This document shows, piece by piece, positions 56,076-64,000 of a DNA stretch of 64,000 nt. This DNA comes from Eulemur rufifrons (Eukaryota > Chordata > Mammalia > Primates > Lemuridae). Each line of letters starts with the position of its first letter. Positions within the stretch are counted from its first letter, which is position 1. The stretch lies in the NCBI RefSeq assembly GCF_041146395.1, contig NC_091000.1, positions 10,554,501 through 10,618,500 on the forward strand, given 5' to 3'. The translations under genes were made by a program, and so were the position numbers. Below the pieces are notes generated by a model, which ran no database searches, was not told the origin of the DNA, and was given only the letters and a program-made list of their open reading frames with translations.

Positions 56076-56679
56076 TGTGAAGGTCTCCATTCTAGTCTTA
56101 ATTCCACCACCAATAGTGTTGTGTGGTCTGTGCAACAAAAATATTTTGGGTGAAGTGATTTCCACTCTGGAGGTGGTAGGGACATACTTTGGCATGGTCC
56201 ACGCTGTTTTAAACTCAGACTTACAAGATCTAACTAGATGTGGACATAGAAGTCTACCTTGAAACATCTGAGAGAAAGAGGATGATGAGACATTACTAAT
56301 GACTAGGGTAGGGCACACATAGATGTTGGTGATTTTCTGAAATTGGGGCCTAAGCCCATCGTTTGTTCTGATTCCAATCTGAAAAACAATCTCAGAGATC
56401 ATAAACTCAGTGTCCCCACAAATGAGGCAGGTAAAACACGAGGCAGCCGGCCAGGCCGTGGGGCTGAGGTGCCCGGAGCCCACGGGCCCATTCTAAGGAT
56501 GCAACTGAGTTTTGCCTGTGGGAATGCAGGCACAGGGTGGCCAGATGCTATGCTTCAAAAGGAGCTAAAAATCCCAGTGTTCCTGTAAAAGCTACTCACA
56601 TTTAAAGGCTGACAACTAATCAAAAGATGAACACTGTGGGAAATATCTTTGGGCTAGATTCAGATTACAGAATTCAAAT
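56076..56679. other. Unassigned DNA
   Basis: No repeat recognised. A minus-strand frame of 176 codons (55953-56483) spans this and the L2. It is one of the longest frames in the window but partly repeat-derived and has no recognised domain. Confidence 0.4.
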
Positions 56680-56830
56680 TCTTACATACCATCTAATTTG
56701 TTCAACAACCCCTTTCCAATTTTCCAACAAGGAAGGAAAGCATAACGAGATTAAGTGGTTGCCTTTACACAGACATGTAGAGACTGGCAGAGTCAAGTTT
56801 GGAGTCCTCATGTCCTGATCTCATCTAAGG
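56680..56830 (+). mobile_element. MIR SINE fragment
   Basis: 'ttccaacaaggaaggaaagc', 'ataacgagattaagtggttg', 'cctttacacagacatgtag' and 'actggcagagtcaagtttgg' correspond to decayed MIR ('gatgaggaaactgaggc', 'agaggttaagtgacttgccc', 'cacacagctagtaag', 'tggcagagctgggattt'). Confidence 0.6.
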
Positions 56831-57789
56831 TTTTTGTCCCCCCACCTCCACCGTTCCCCAGGGATAAGTCTGTGTCTGACGCTCAGGGAGTGAGCACTAA
56901 ATCCTCAGTTCAGTAACCACCTTCGCCTTTCAAAAAACCCTGACAATGCCAACTAAGCGGCTATATAAGAGGCTGCAAAGATCCGAACTGCAGGGACAGC
57001 AGGACATGGGGAAAAGCAACGGTGAAGCAGGATTTGCAAGCCTCGGGATCTCATTGGATCTTGGAGACAAGGATTAGAAGGAATCAAAACAGTTCTGAGT
57101 TTGTTTATTTTAACTTCAGGATGGAAAATTTCAAACATCTATAAGGAACCTGCTCATAGGCATTGTGGCTTTGAAAATTATCAATGTTTTACTAGTTTTG
57201 TTTTTATCTATTCTTCTACTTTTTGGGAAATTTTGCCTATAAACACTGGGTCTGGGGTTTAGGGGGTACAGAGTCCAGCTTCAGAAAAAGAGAAGCCAGA
57301 TACTATTTGTGTGCAATGCTGGGCCTGCAGGGATAGGGAGGCATTGACAGGGAAAATATAATGGCGTTGATTTGGGGACACCGGTGTGAAGTGAGAGATG
57401 CCGGGACTGGAGCAGAGTAGTGTTCAGAAATGAAGATCAAATTTTGAGTCTACTCCATAGAGATAAGAGTTGAAGCTATGGATACGGGTAAAATTCTCAG
57501 AAGAAAATGTGTAGAGAGGAGAGGAGAAGGGACAGGTGGGGAGGAGGAGGTAGAAGAGAGGCGGGGAGAGGATCTAGAGCCAGTGAGAGAGATCGGCAGG
57601 GTCTGGACAGTTCTGACACAACTGGCAGGGATTTCCACGAGCTGCTGTCAGGACATCTACTGTCTGTCTTGCCAGCCACTGCAGGAAACCTGCCGCAGTT
57701 CTCCTGGGACGAGGCACATCCCCACAGCCCCGCCGGGGACCTCGTCCCTCTCACGGTGTCCCACCAGCTCTCCTGCCGCTCCTGCCCCT
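56831..57789. other. Unassigned DNA
   Basis: A GA/GGA-rich tract lies at 57510-57575. A 180-codon plus frame (57478-58020) starts in that tract and ends in L2 sequence, so it is a composite chance frame. No gene recognised. Confidence 0.45.
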
Positions 57790-58452
57790 CTTCATCTGAT
57801 CCTCAGCCCCACGACATGCTGCTCTTTCTTCCGCCAGCTACCTCCACCCCAATCTCTCCTATCTCTTACAGCAGAACTCCTTGAGAGAGTGGTCAGTATT
57901 TGCTGTCTCAAATTCCTCTGCTATTCCCACCTGAACTCACTAGAATCAAACTTTCAGCACCACCATTCCCCAGTCACTGAAGATTTTGTCAGACAAGAAG
58001 GACCTCCATCTCATTGTTGATTCTCAGTTCTCAGTTCTTGCTGGGCCTACCAGCGTTATTTGAAACCCTGGTCTTTTCCTTCTCCTTACAGTTCTTCCTT
58101 CCCTGGCTGCCAGGAGGTGGTGTTCTCTTGGTTTTCCTCCTACCTTGTTGGTTCTTCGTCCTCTGCCCAGCAGCTAAGGCTGGCGTGTCTCTCTCAGTGC
58201 TCGCTCAAGTGCTCAAACTTCCTCTGTTTTCATGATCTCATCCAGTGTCCTGGCTTTAAATCAGCGACCAGTTATACGCTGACAATTCTTGAATGTTTAT
58301 CGCCAGTCTAGGCTCCTTCTTTGCATGCCAAACTTCTGTATATAATGGCCTACCTGATGTCTCCTCTTAACATTTGATAACTTTCCCAAACTTAACATGC
58401 CCCAAACCATTTCTTTTCCCTAAGTGTTCACCATCTCAATTAAAGGCAACTG
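57790..58452 (+). mobile_element. L2 LINE ORF region, first segment
   Basis: Sense-strand L2 coding remnant: 'cagcagaactccttgagag', 'agtggtcagtatttgctgtc', 'accattccccagtcactgaa', 'ttctcagttctcagttcttg', 'tcttggttttcctcctacc', 'gatctcatccagtgtcctgg', 'ctttaaatcagcgaccag' and 'cccaaacttaacatgcccc'. These correspond to the 3' part of the L2 reverse-transcriptase ORF. Frames at 58014-58311 come from this old frame but are shifted and short. The element is interrupted after about 58452. Confidence 0.85.
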
Positions 58453-58454
58453 CT

Positions 58455-58993
58455 TTAGAGATATGCATATATAGATACAGATAGATAGAAGGAGATATAT
58501 ATATATAGATATAGATATGTAGATGGATAGATGGGGATATGTGTGGATATATATATATGGAGAGAAATATCTATCTGTAGGAGATATACATATAGAGAGG
58601 AGACATCTCTATCGATATATAGATATATACCTATATAGACATTATAGTAATAGAGATTGATTTTAGGGAATTGGCTCACATGATTGTGGGGGCTGGCAAG
58701 TCCAAAATCTATAAGGTGGGGCAGGCTGGTAGGCTGAAAACTCAAGCCAGATTTCCATGTTATAGTCTCTAGGCAGAATACCTTTTACTCAGGGAAGCCT
58801 TGTGTTTTGCTCTTAAGGCCATCAACAGACTGGATGAAGCCCACCCACATTACAGAGGGTAATCTGCTTTACTTAAAGTCAACTGATTTTAAATGTTAAT
58901 CACATCTAAGGAATACCTTCATAACAACACCTAGTGTTTGAACAAACAACTGGGTGCCATAGCCTAACCAAATTGACACACAGAACAAACCAT
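58455..58993 (-). mobile_element. ERVL LTR (MLT2-type), antisense, inserted in L2
   Basis: After a TATA/GATA-rich stretch, the plus strand reads 'ttagggaattggctcacatg', 'attgtgggggctggcaagtc', 'agactggatgaagcccaccc', 'acattacagagggtaatctg', 'ctttacttaaagtcaactga', 'ttaatcacatctaaggaat' and 'actgggtgccatagcctaac', ending 'ttgacacacagaacaaacc'. This is the antisense order of an MLT2-group LTR. The L2 reading frame resumes immediately after it. The start at about 58455 is blurred by the microsatellite. Confidence 0.88.
58470..58640. repeat. Degenerate GATA/TATA-rich microsatellite
   Basis: Imperfect repeats of the 'agatagata' and 'atatat' type on the plus strand. It lies where the antisense MLT2 LTR normally has a short 'tatata' string before its 'gatttatt' block, suggesting the microsatellite grew from the LTR itself. 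A 96-codon Tyr/Ile-rich minus-strand frame here is an artefact of the repeat. Confidence 0.88.
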
Positions 58994-59640
58994 TGCTGTG
59001 TCATCCCAGATCCCTCTCTTCCTCTCACATACCCAGCCAATCCTCTAGCAATTACTGTCAGCTCCACATTCTAGATGTACCCACACTCTGCCCACCTCTC
59101 CTCATTTCTGCTCCAGCGTTTGTGGTAAAGGCCACCGTGGTGTCTCATTGTGTTATTGGAACAGCAACTCACAAGTTCTTTCTTCTGCCTCTGCTCTTCC
59201 CTCTTCAGTTTATCGCTCAGCACAGCAGCCAAAGTCATCCCGTTAGCTAAGTTGATCTTGTGACTCCTCTGTTCAGAACCTCTGTGACTTCCCCATCCCC
59301 TTAGATTAAAAGCCAAAGGACAAATGGCTACAGTGCCCTGCATCCTTCACATGTCCCACCACCTCTCTGCCCTCAGCACTCTGATCCTCTCTGGCATACA
59401 CCATTCCAGCCATGTGTCTTTGCCTGATGTTCCTGGGACACTTCCACTTACAGACATCACACTTTCTGCACCCTCTATCTGAAAGGTTTTCCCACTAGAC
59501 GTCCCATGGCACTTTGCCATCTTCAAGTCTGTACATGAAGGCCGTCTTTCCAGAAGACCTCCTCTGACCACACCATACAAAACTGTGAAGTCCCCTAACC
59601 CCCACTATCCTTTTTTCCCTGCAGGATCATTGGTTACGGT
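58994..59640 (+). mobile_element. L2 LINE, second segment to 3' region
   Basis: Continues the interrupted L2: 'atcccagatccctctcttcc', 'tctcacatacccagccaatc', 'ctcagcacagcagccaaagt', 'tgactcctctgttcagaacc', 'ttagattaaaagccaaagg', 'cattccagccatgtgtcttt', 'gtctttccagaagacctcc' and 'tctgaccacaccatacaa'. Order matches L2 downstream of the first segment. With that segment it is about 1.3 kb of L2, the longest L2 copy in the window. Confidence 0.88.
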
Positions 59641-60087
59641 CGTTCTATAGTTTCTATAACTACAACAACAAAAGATTTCAATGCCCTATCAAAATGGAAA
59701 CATATTTCTTATTTATGGGAGTGTTCCTGATTAGCGAGTAGCTTTGCTCCATGTGGTAACTAAGAAACACAACACATCTCTTGTCTCCACCAGCCTCTGG
59801 GCTTTGAAGCCTCATGCATCCAGCACGTGCATGGGGAATGAGTATGTGAGGAAGCTCCACCCACTTCTTAGGACAGACTATGACACACGTCGCTTCTACT
59901 CAACTTACAGTGGCAAAAACTTGTTGAATGTTCCTATCTGGACATGAGGGAAACTGGGAAATACAGTCCCTGGATGGGCAAGTATTTCTCTGCAACATCT
60001 TCATATCATGGGAGGAAGAGCAAAAACTTTGGTGGGACAGAATACTGTCTGCACTCCACACCTGCTTATTTTTTTTCCAAATTGCGC
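59641..60087. other. Unassigned DNA
   Basis: No gene or repeat recognised between the L2 and the next LTR. Confidence 0.5.
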
Positions 60088-60439
60088 TGTCTTAGTCTGT
60101 TTGAGCTGCAATAACAGAAATACCATAGACTGGGTGGCTTATACACAACAGAAATTTATTTCTAATGGTTCTGGAGGCTGGGAATCCCAAGACTGAGGCA
60201 TTGGCAAGCAGATGAGCGCCTGCCTCCTGGTTTATAGAAGGCACCTTCTTGCTGTGTCCTCACATGGCAGCAGGGACAAGGGAGCTCTCCTGTGTCTCTT
60301 TTATAAGGGCACTGGTCCTACTGATGAAAGCCCTCATGACCTAATCACATCCCAAAGGTCCCACTTCCCAATACCATCACATTGGGGGTTAGAATTTCAA
60401 CATAGGAATTTTGGGGAGACACAAACATGGTCTATAGCA
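60088..60439 (-). mobile_element. MaLR (MLT1-type) solo LTR, antisense
   Basis: Starts 'tgtcttagtctgtttgagc' and 'tgcaataacagaaataccat', continues with 'agactgggtggcttatacac', 'gaaatttatttctaatggtt', 'ctggaggctgggaatccc', 'cttgctgtgtcctcacatgg', 'cctcatgacctaatcacatc' and 'aataccatcacattggggg', ending 'catggtctatagca'. TG and CA termini are present and length is about 352 bp. Flanks 'tgcgc' and 'agcac' match 3 of 5. A 115-codon frame (60212-60559) overlaps it and is not a gene. Confidence 0.92.
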
Positions 60440-60582
60440 AGCACTTATAAAATTCTAACATACTATATTTTTGTTATCCATTTTTTGCTGTCTGTCACTC
60501 CCACTAAAATATATGGTCCACGAGATAGGAATTTTTGCTTGTTTAGTCAGTGGTGTTAATACATTTCCAGAGCCTAGGGCAG
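60440..60582. other. Unassigned spacer
   Basis: No feature recognised. 'cagtggtgttaatacatttc' near 60550 may be a short L2 or MIR remnant. Confidence 0.4.
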
Positions 60583-60899
60583 AAATAAATAATGTTTTTC
60601 TAAGAGACAGGGTCTCACTTTGTTCCCCAGGCATGTAAGGGCAATGGCATGGTCATAGCTCACAGCAACCTCAAACTCTTGGGCTCAAGTGATCTTCCTG
60701 CCTCAGCCTCCTGAGTAGATGGGACTAGAGGTACATGCCACCACTCCTAGCTAATTTTTGTATTTTTAGATGGGGTCTCCCTATGTTGCTCAGGCTGGTC
60801 TCAAACTCCTGACCTCAAGCAATCCTCTTGCCTTGGCCTCCCAAAGTGCTAGGATTACAGTTGTGAGCCACCACATTTGGACAAAAATAAATAATCTTT
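60583..60899 (-). mobile_element. Dimeric Alu (AluJ-type), antisense, with target-site duplication
   Basis: The plus strand reads 'gacagggtctcactttgttc', 'catggtcatagctcacagc', 'aacctcaaactcttgggctc', 'ctcagcctcctgagtagatg', 'tatttttagatggggtctcc', 'ctcccaaagtgctaggatta' and 'cagttgtgagccaccacatt'. Body 60598-60884 on the minus strand, both arms present. Flanks 'aaataaataatgttt' (60583-60597) and 'aaataaataatcttt' (60885-60899) match at 14 of 15. Divergence and the 'catggtcatagctcacagc' form indicate an older J-like Alu than the one at 6.9 kb. Confidence 0.95.
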
Positions 60900-62789
60900 G
60901 AATGAATAAATGAATGGATGTGTGCCTAGGAATGACAGGACATGTACTGCCCAGATGTGGTTGGGGTCTGGACCACATGCAGTCACTTATGGTGGCAAAG
61001 ATTAAGGAAGAAGTAAGATGAGATATAGTCTAAGAGACACACTTAAACTTGGTGACTTTATCTTATTCCCTTTATCTAGTAATTGAGTTTTTATTATGTA
61101 ACTTTTTAAAACTGGTTTACTCAAAACTAGGACATGGTAATCATTCTAGTTAAGCTGGTTCTTGGGACTAGAACCTACTTATCCCACATAGCCTAGCTTA
61201 GTGCCTAGCTTGGGAGATACACAGTAGATGCTAGCAGAATAAATAATTAAACCATGAATAAATGGGCAGCAGGTTAGGTTTCCTCCAGCATAACCACTGG
61301 GACTCATTCATTCTTCAGCAATTATGTACAAATAAGGATGTTAAAGTTTGGAAGCTGTGGTTATATAGAAGACTAATAATGGCCCCCGGTGTTTTGGGAT
61401 CACCCAGTATTTTTTTCAAGGAGTATAAAAATAATTAGCATCATTTTTTCCATGTTCCTGCTGTCACCTTCATAGTATGTACCATTTGCAGAACAAATCC
61501 AAGTGGGAAATTGAAATCCTGAAGTCCAAAGATTATTTGTCTATCTGCACCTTTTCACTGTTTTGGAACCTTAAAGATTCATCATGAAAACATTGAGATT
61601 TGCTCTTTTTTGCTATTGTACTCCATTTTCTCTTTAGTAAAAATGCAAGCTTTCTTCGGAATCATACTACACCAATTGTAATTATCATCAGAGTTTGAGA
61701 TAGTGTTTTTTAATGTTGCTTTACTGAAAATCACCAAATGTAAAATAATGCAAAGATATATATTCCAGAGTGCCTTGAAATCAGCAGAGATGAACCTGCA
61801 TATTTTGGTCTCATATGTGAAAAAAGGGCAATTAGCTACTGAATTAACACATCTGTGTATTAATAACTGACATTTTGTAGTAGCCCAAAGGTCAGAATGA
61901 AAGGCTTTGCTCATGCATGAAACTGCAAAACTTACTGCAATCACACTATACCAAATGGATTCACAATCTAACTGGTAAAATTTTTAAATGAAAGAGTGGT
62001 TTGGAATTCATTTTGTTTGATATTTTTCTGATTGTTTGAAAATACTTCAAGTATATTCCTATCATCACTTGTCCTTGTTGCAGTCCATGAATCTGATATA
62101 TAGAAAGTCCTTTTGGGCTCTTTGCTTAGATACTGAGAGCAATAAGCTATGGAAAATCATGTACTGAGAAACAAAATAGGCACAGAAAGAGGGTAACTGG
62201 CATAATAATCCAACTGAAATGGCAAACATAATCACGGCACATTGGATTGAGAGCTATTTTATTTATTCATTGGGAATGTCTTTTACATTAACAGATCAAA
62301 CCCACTGATCTCTATCTAGTTAGTTATACAAATAGTCTGAGGGTGATCATCCAAATACAACCAAATTTACCTCCACCCCACAACACTGTGTCATTATCAT
62401 CCCAGGGCAGTATCCTGTGACTATTTTCTCCCATGCTGTGAGGGGTGCCTTTCCCTTAACTACCATGAGGCTATGCCCTCCTGATTTTGGCCCTACCTCT
62501 CAGCCCACAAGACCCACCATGGCAGATGAAACTCCTGCCAAGGACACTCAGGGCTGCACAGCCACTGAGTGTGCCAGCATGGGTCAGATGCAGGCTACGT
62601 CCTGTGTAGCTTACAATCCTGTGTAAGCCATTTATTTTGTAGTGTAATGAACACATTTTTAATCTATAATAACTGACAAAAAGTATTCAAGTATGTCAGC
62701 TACGTCCCAGGGGTACACAGATGCTGTACACCAAAAGGAGCAAATGAAAAGAGGTTAAGGAACAGGTGGGCAGAGTTGAGACACCACTA
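60900..62789. other. Unassigned A/T-rich DNA
   Basis: No gene or repeat recognised over 1.9 kb. A minus-strand 120-codon frame (61582-61944) has no domain. The GC-richer part 62400-62640 has only short frames. Confidence 0.45.
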
Positions 62790-62979
62790 AGGTGGTGGTA
62801 CATTTGGGAGGTCTCTGGACCAGCAGCATCCACATCACCTGGGAACTTATTAGAACTGCAAATTCTCAGTCCCTACTCCAGACCTACTGAGTCTGAACCT
62901 CTGGGGATGGAACCCGGTGATCTGTGTATTAACAAGCTCTCTGGGTGGTTTTACGCATGCACAAGGTAGAGAACTGCTG
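62790..62979 (-). mobile_element. MER5A hAT-Charlie MITE, antisense, near full length
   Basis: The plus strand reads 'gtctctggaccagcagcatc', 'cacatcacctgggaacttat', 'tagaactgcaaattctcagt', 'ccagacctactgagtctgaa', 'cctctggggatggaaccc', 'gtgtattaacaagctctctg' and 'gtagagaactgctg'. This is the full antisense MER5A order. Length of about 190 bp agrees with the family. No transposase. Confidence 0.9.
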
Positions 62980-63059
62980 TCATAAAGGATGATGGCAAAT
63001 CTTAGGAATAGACGCAACTGGCAGGCACAAGGGGTAAAAAATGGTCAAAGAAACAGAAT
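62980..63059. other. Short unassigned spacer
   Basis: No feature recognised. Confidence 0.5.
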
Positions 63060-63280
63060 TGAAGGAAAGGATGCCAGACCAGGACCATAGCTTTTGGTAG
63101 AAGACTGTGGCCACTGCCAACCCGTGGCCTGGTAGAGAGGAAGCCAGGTCCCTTTCTCCTGCTGCTCTCTGACCATCCCTTGTGCTTCCCATTGGCCAAA
63201 CCCAATCAGAAACCAGAGGGCCACAGAGCCTGGGTGATGCAGAGGGCACCAAGCAGGGTGGAGAATGACAGAGAACTTCT
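63060..63280 (-). mobile_element. Possible second copy of the unclassified repeat at 45.9 kb
   Basis: 'cttcccattggccaaaccca' and 'atcagaaaccagagggccac' on the plus strand are inverted matches to 'ctctggcttccagttggg' and 'ttttgccatagggaggc' at 46.1 kb. 'cagagcctgggtgatgcag' extends the family string order I remember. Divergence is high. Frames on the minus strand here (67 and 122 codons) are not supported. Confidence 0.4.
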
Positions 63281-64000
63281 CTAGAGGAACAGACAGAAAT
63301 ATTGATGCAGCACATGGTGATGCTGGGCCTGCTGAAACTAGTGACCAAATATTAGACAGGGTGTTGAAGTAGAAGCTTTATGTTATTCAAGGCAGCTTTG
63401 TGGAAGTGGCAGAGGAGATACAAGGAAAAGGCTAGCATGGAAAAGCATCCTAGGGATCACTGCAGCGTAGGAGGAATGACGGACAATTCTGTGAGTTGAA
63501 TTTGGAGGAAGCTATGGCGGGAAGGCACGTCAAGAATTTCATAGAAACTATGATACAAAGCCCCTGTATAGGGCCAAGCTATTTCCTTTGGGAGAGTCAA
63601 CTTCTTCCCCCAAAAGAACAAGACTAGTGTGTGACAACACAAATTTGAAAAATTGATAAATATACAAGTAACTACTTTCATTACTAAGAGATTCTTTATT
63701 TTATCAAAATATTGAAACAAGGCTTCCTTGACCTGATGTTTCTTCAATGCATGTAAAATATTCTTTTTTTTTTCATACTGGTACCAATAACTGCAAAAAA
63801 AAGATCTGTGCATGAAAAGAGTGTTACTGTTCTTGAATCTGTGGGTGCTAGACCAATTGGTTGTGGTAGTTGATGGGTCTGTGTAGAAAATTCTAGTTGG
63901 TTTAAGGACCAGGTCCCATCCAAATAGAGCAGAGCTGCACAGAGCTGATAGACACCAGAGTAGAGAAGGTTCCAGAATCTAGAATCCAGCTTAAACCACT
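63281..64000. other. Unassigned DNA to window end
   Basis: No gene or repeat recognised. A minus-strand frame of 118 codons (63457-63813) has no recognised domain. Confidence 0.45.

Noticed and set aside
55953..56483. 176-codon minus-strand frame
   Set aside because: Its C-terminal part lies in antisense L2, the remainder has no domain, and alternative frames of similar quality overlap it.
57478..58020. 180-codon plus-strand frame with Glu/Arg-rich start
   Set aside because: The N-terminal part is translated GA-rich simple repeat and the rest is L2 relic. The phases do not follow the original L2 ORF.
58455..58745. Tyr/Ile-rich 96-codon frame as a small protein
   Set aside because: It is the translation of a GATA/TATA microsatellite.
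1..64000. CRISPR arrays, operons, bacterial-type promoters, ribosome binding sites or prophage
   Set aside because: Alu, MIR, L1, L2 and ERVL content shows this is mammalian nuclear DNA. No regularly spaced direct repeats or dense coding are present.

Overview
This window reads as nuclear DNA from a primate, most likely a strepsirrhine (lemur-type). The key evidence is a full-length dimeric Alu at 6.9 kb. Its left arm carries the 'gagcaagagcgagacccc' form, it has a long A/T-rich inter-arm linker, and its right arm ends in a 'gctgacgccacggcactc' form. I know these features from lemur Alus rather than from human AluY/S/J. A monomeric Alu left arm at 44.4 kb shares the same 'gagcaagagcgagacccc' signature. 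I cannot name the species or the chromosomal position.

I found no credible protein-coding gene, exon, rRNA, tRNA, CpG island or CRISPR array. No open frame exceeds about 190 codons. The longest ones run across recognisable transposon remnants or show no domain, so I treat them as chance frames. The window is best described as intergenic or intronic, A/T-rich, CpG-poor sequence filled with layered transposon fossils.

Layout. 0-6.9 kb: old L2/MIR pieces and unassigned DNA. 6.9-10.1 kb: the young Alu, an antisense LINE-like relic holding an 18-bp palindrome with a CRE core, and a MIR abutting a MaLR-type LTR. 10-24 kb: sparse MIR, L2 and L3/CR1-like pieces and an L1 3' end at 21 kb. 24-28 kb: L2 and MER5A. 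28.3-30.6 kb: an antisense L1 broken by an unidentified ~0.7 kb insert and by an LTR that itself contains a second LTR. 32-36 kb: MIR, L2, a MER3-like hAT element and microsatellites. 36.3-40.3 kb: a repeat-poor block that is the best candidate for conserved non-coding DNA. 40.5-41.6 kb: a cluster of hAT DNA transposons, including an almost fully palindromic MITE. 43-52 kb: ERVL/MaLR LTRs, L2 with an Alu monomer inserted, and a second L1 3' end lying against L2. 52-55.9 kb: unassigned, with one long hairpin. 56-60.9 kb: MIR, a long L2 ORF relic split by an ERVL LTR, an MLT1-type LTR and an AluJ-type element. 61-64 kb: a MER5A copy and unassigned DNA.

Relative age can be read from who interrupts whom. 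L2 and MIR are oldest, then L1M and hAT/MER elements, then ERVL/MaLR LTRs, and the lemur-type Alus are youngest. Family names come from remembered consensus sequences, not from a database search. Boundaries without a stated target-site duplication are approximate to a few tens of bases.
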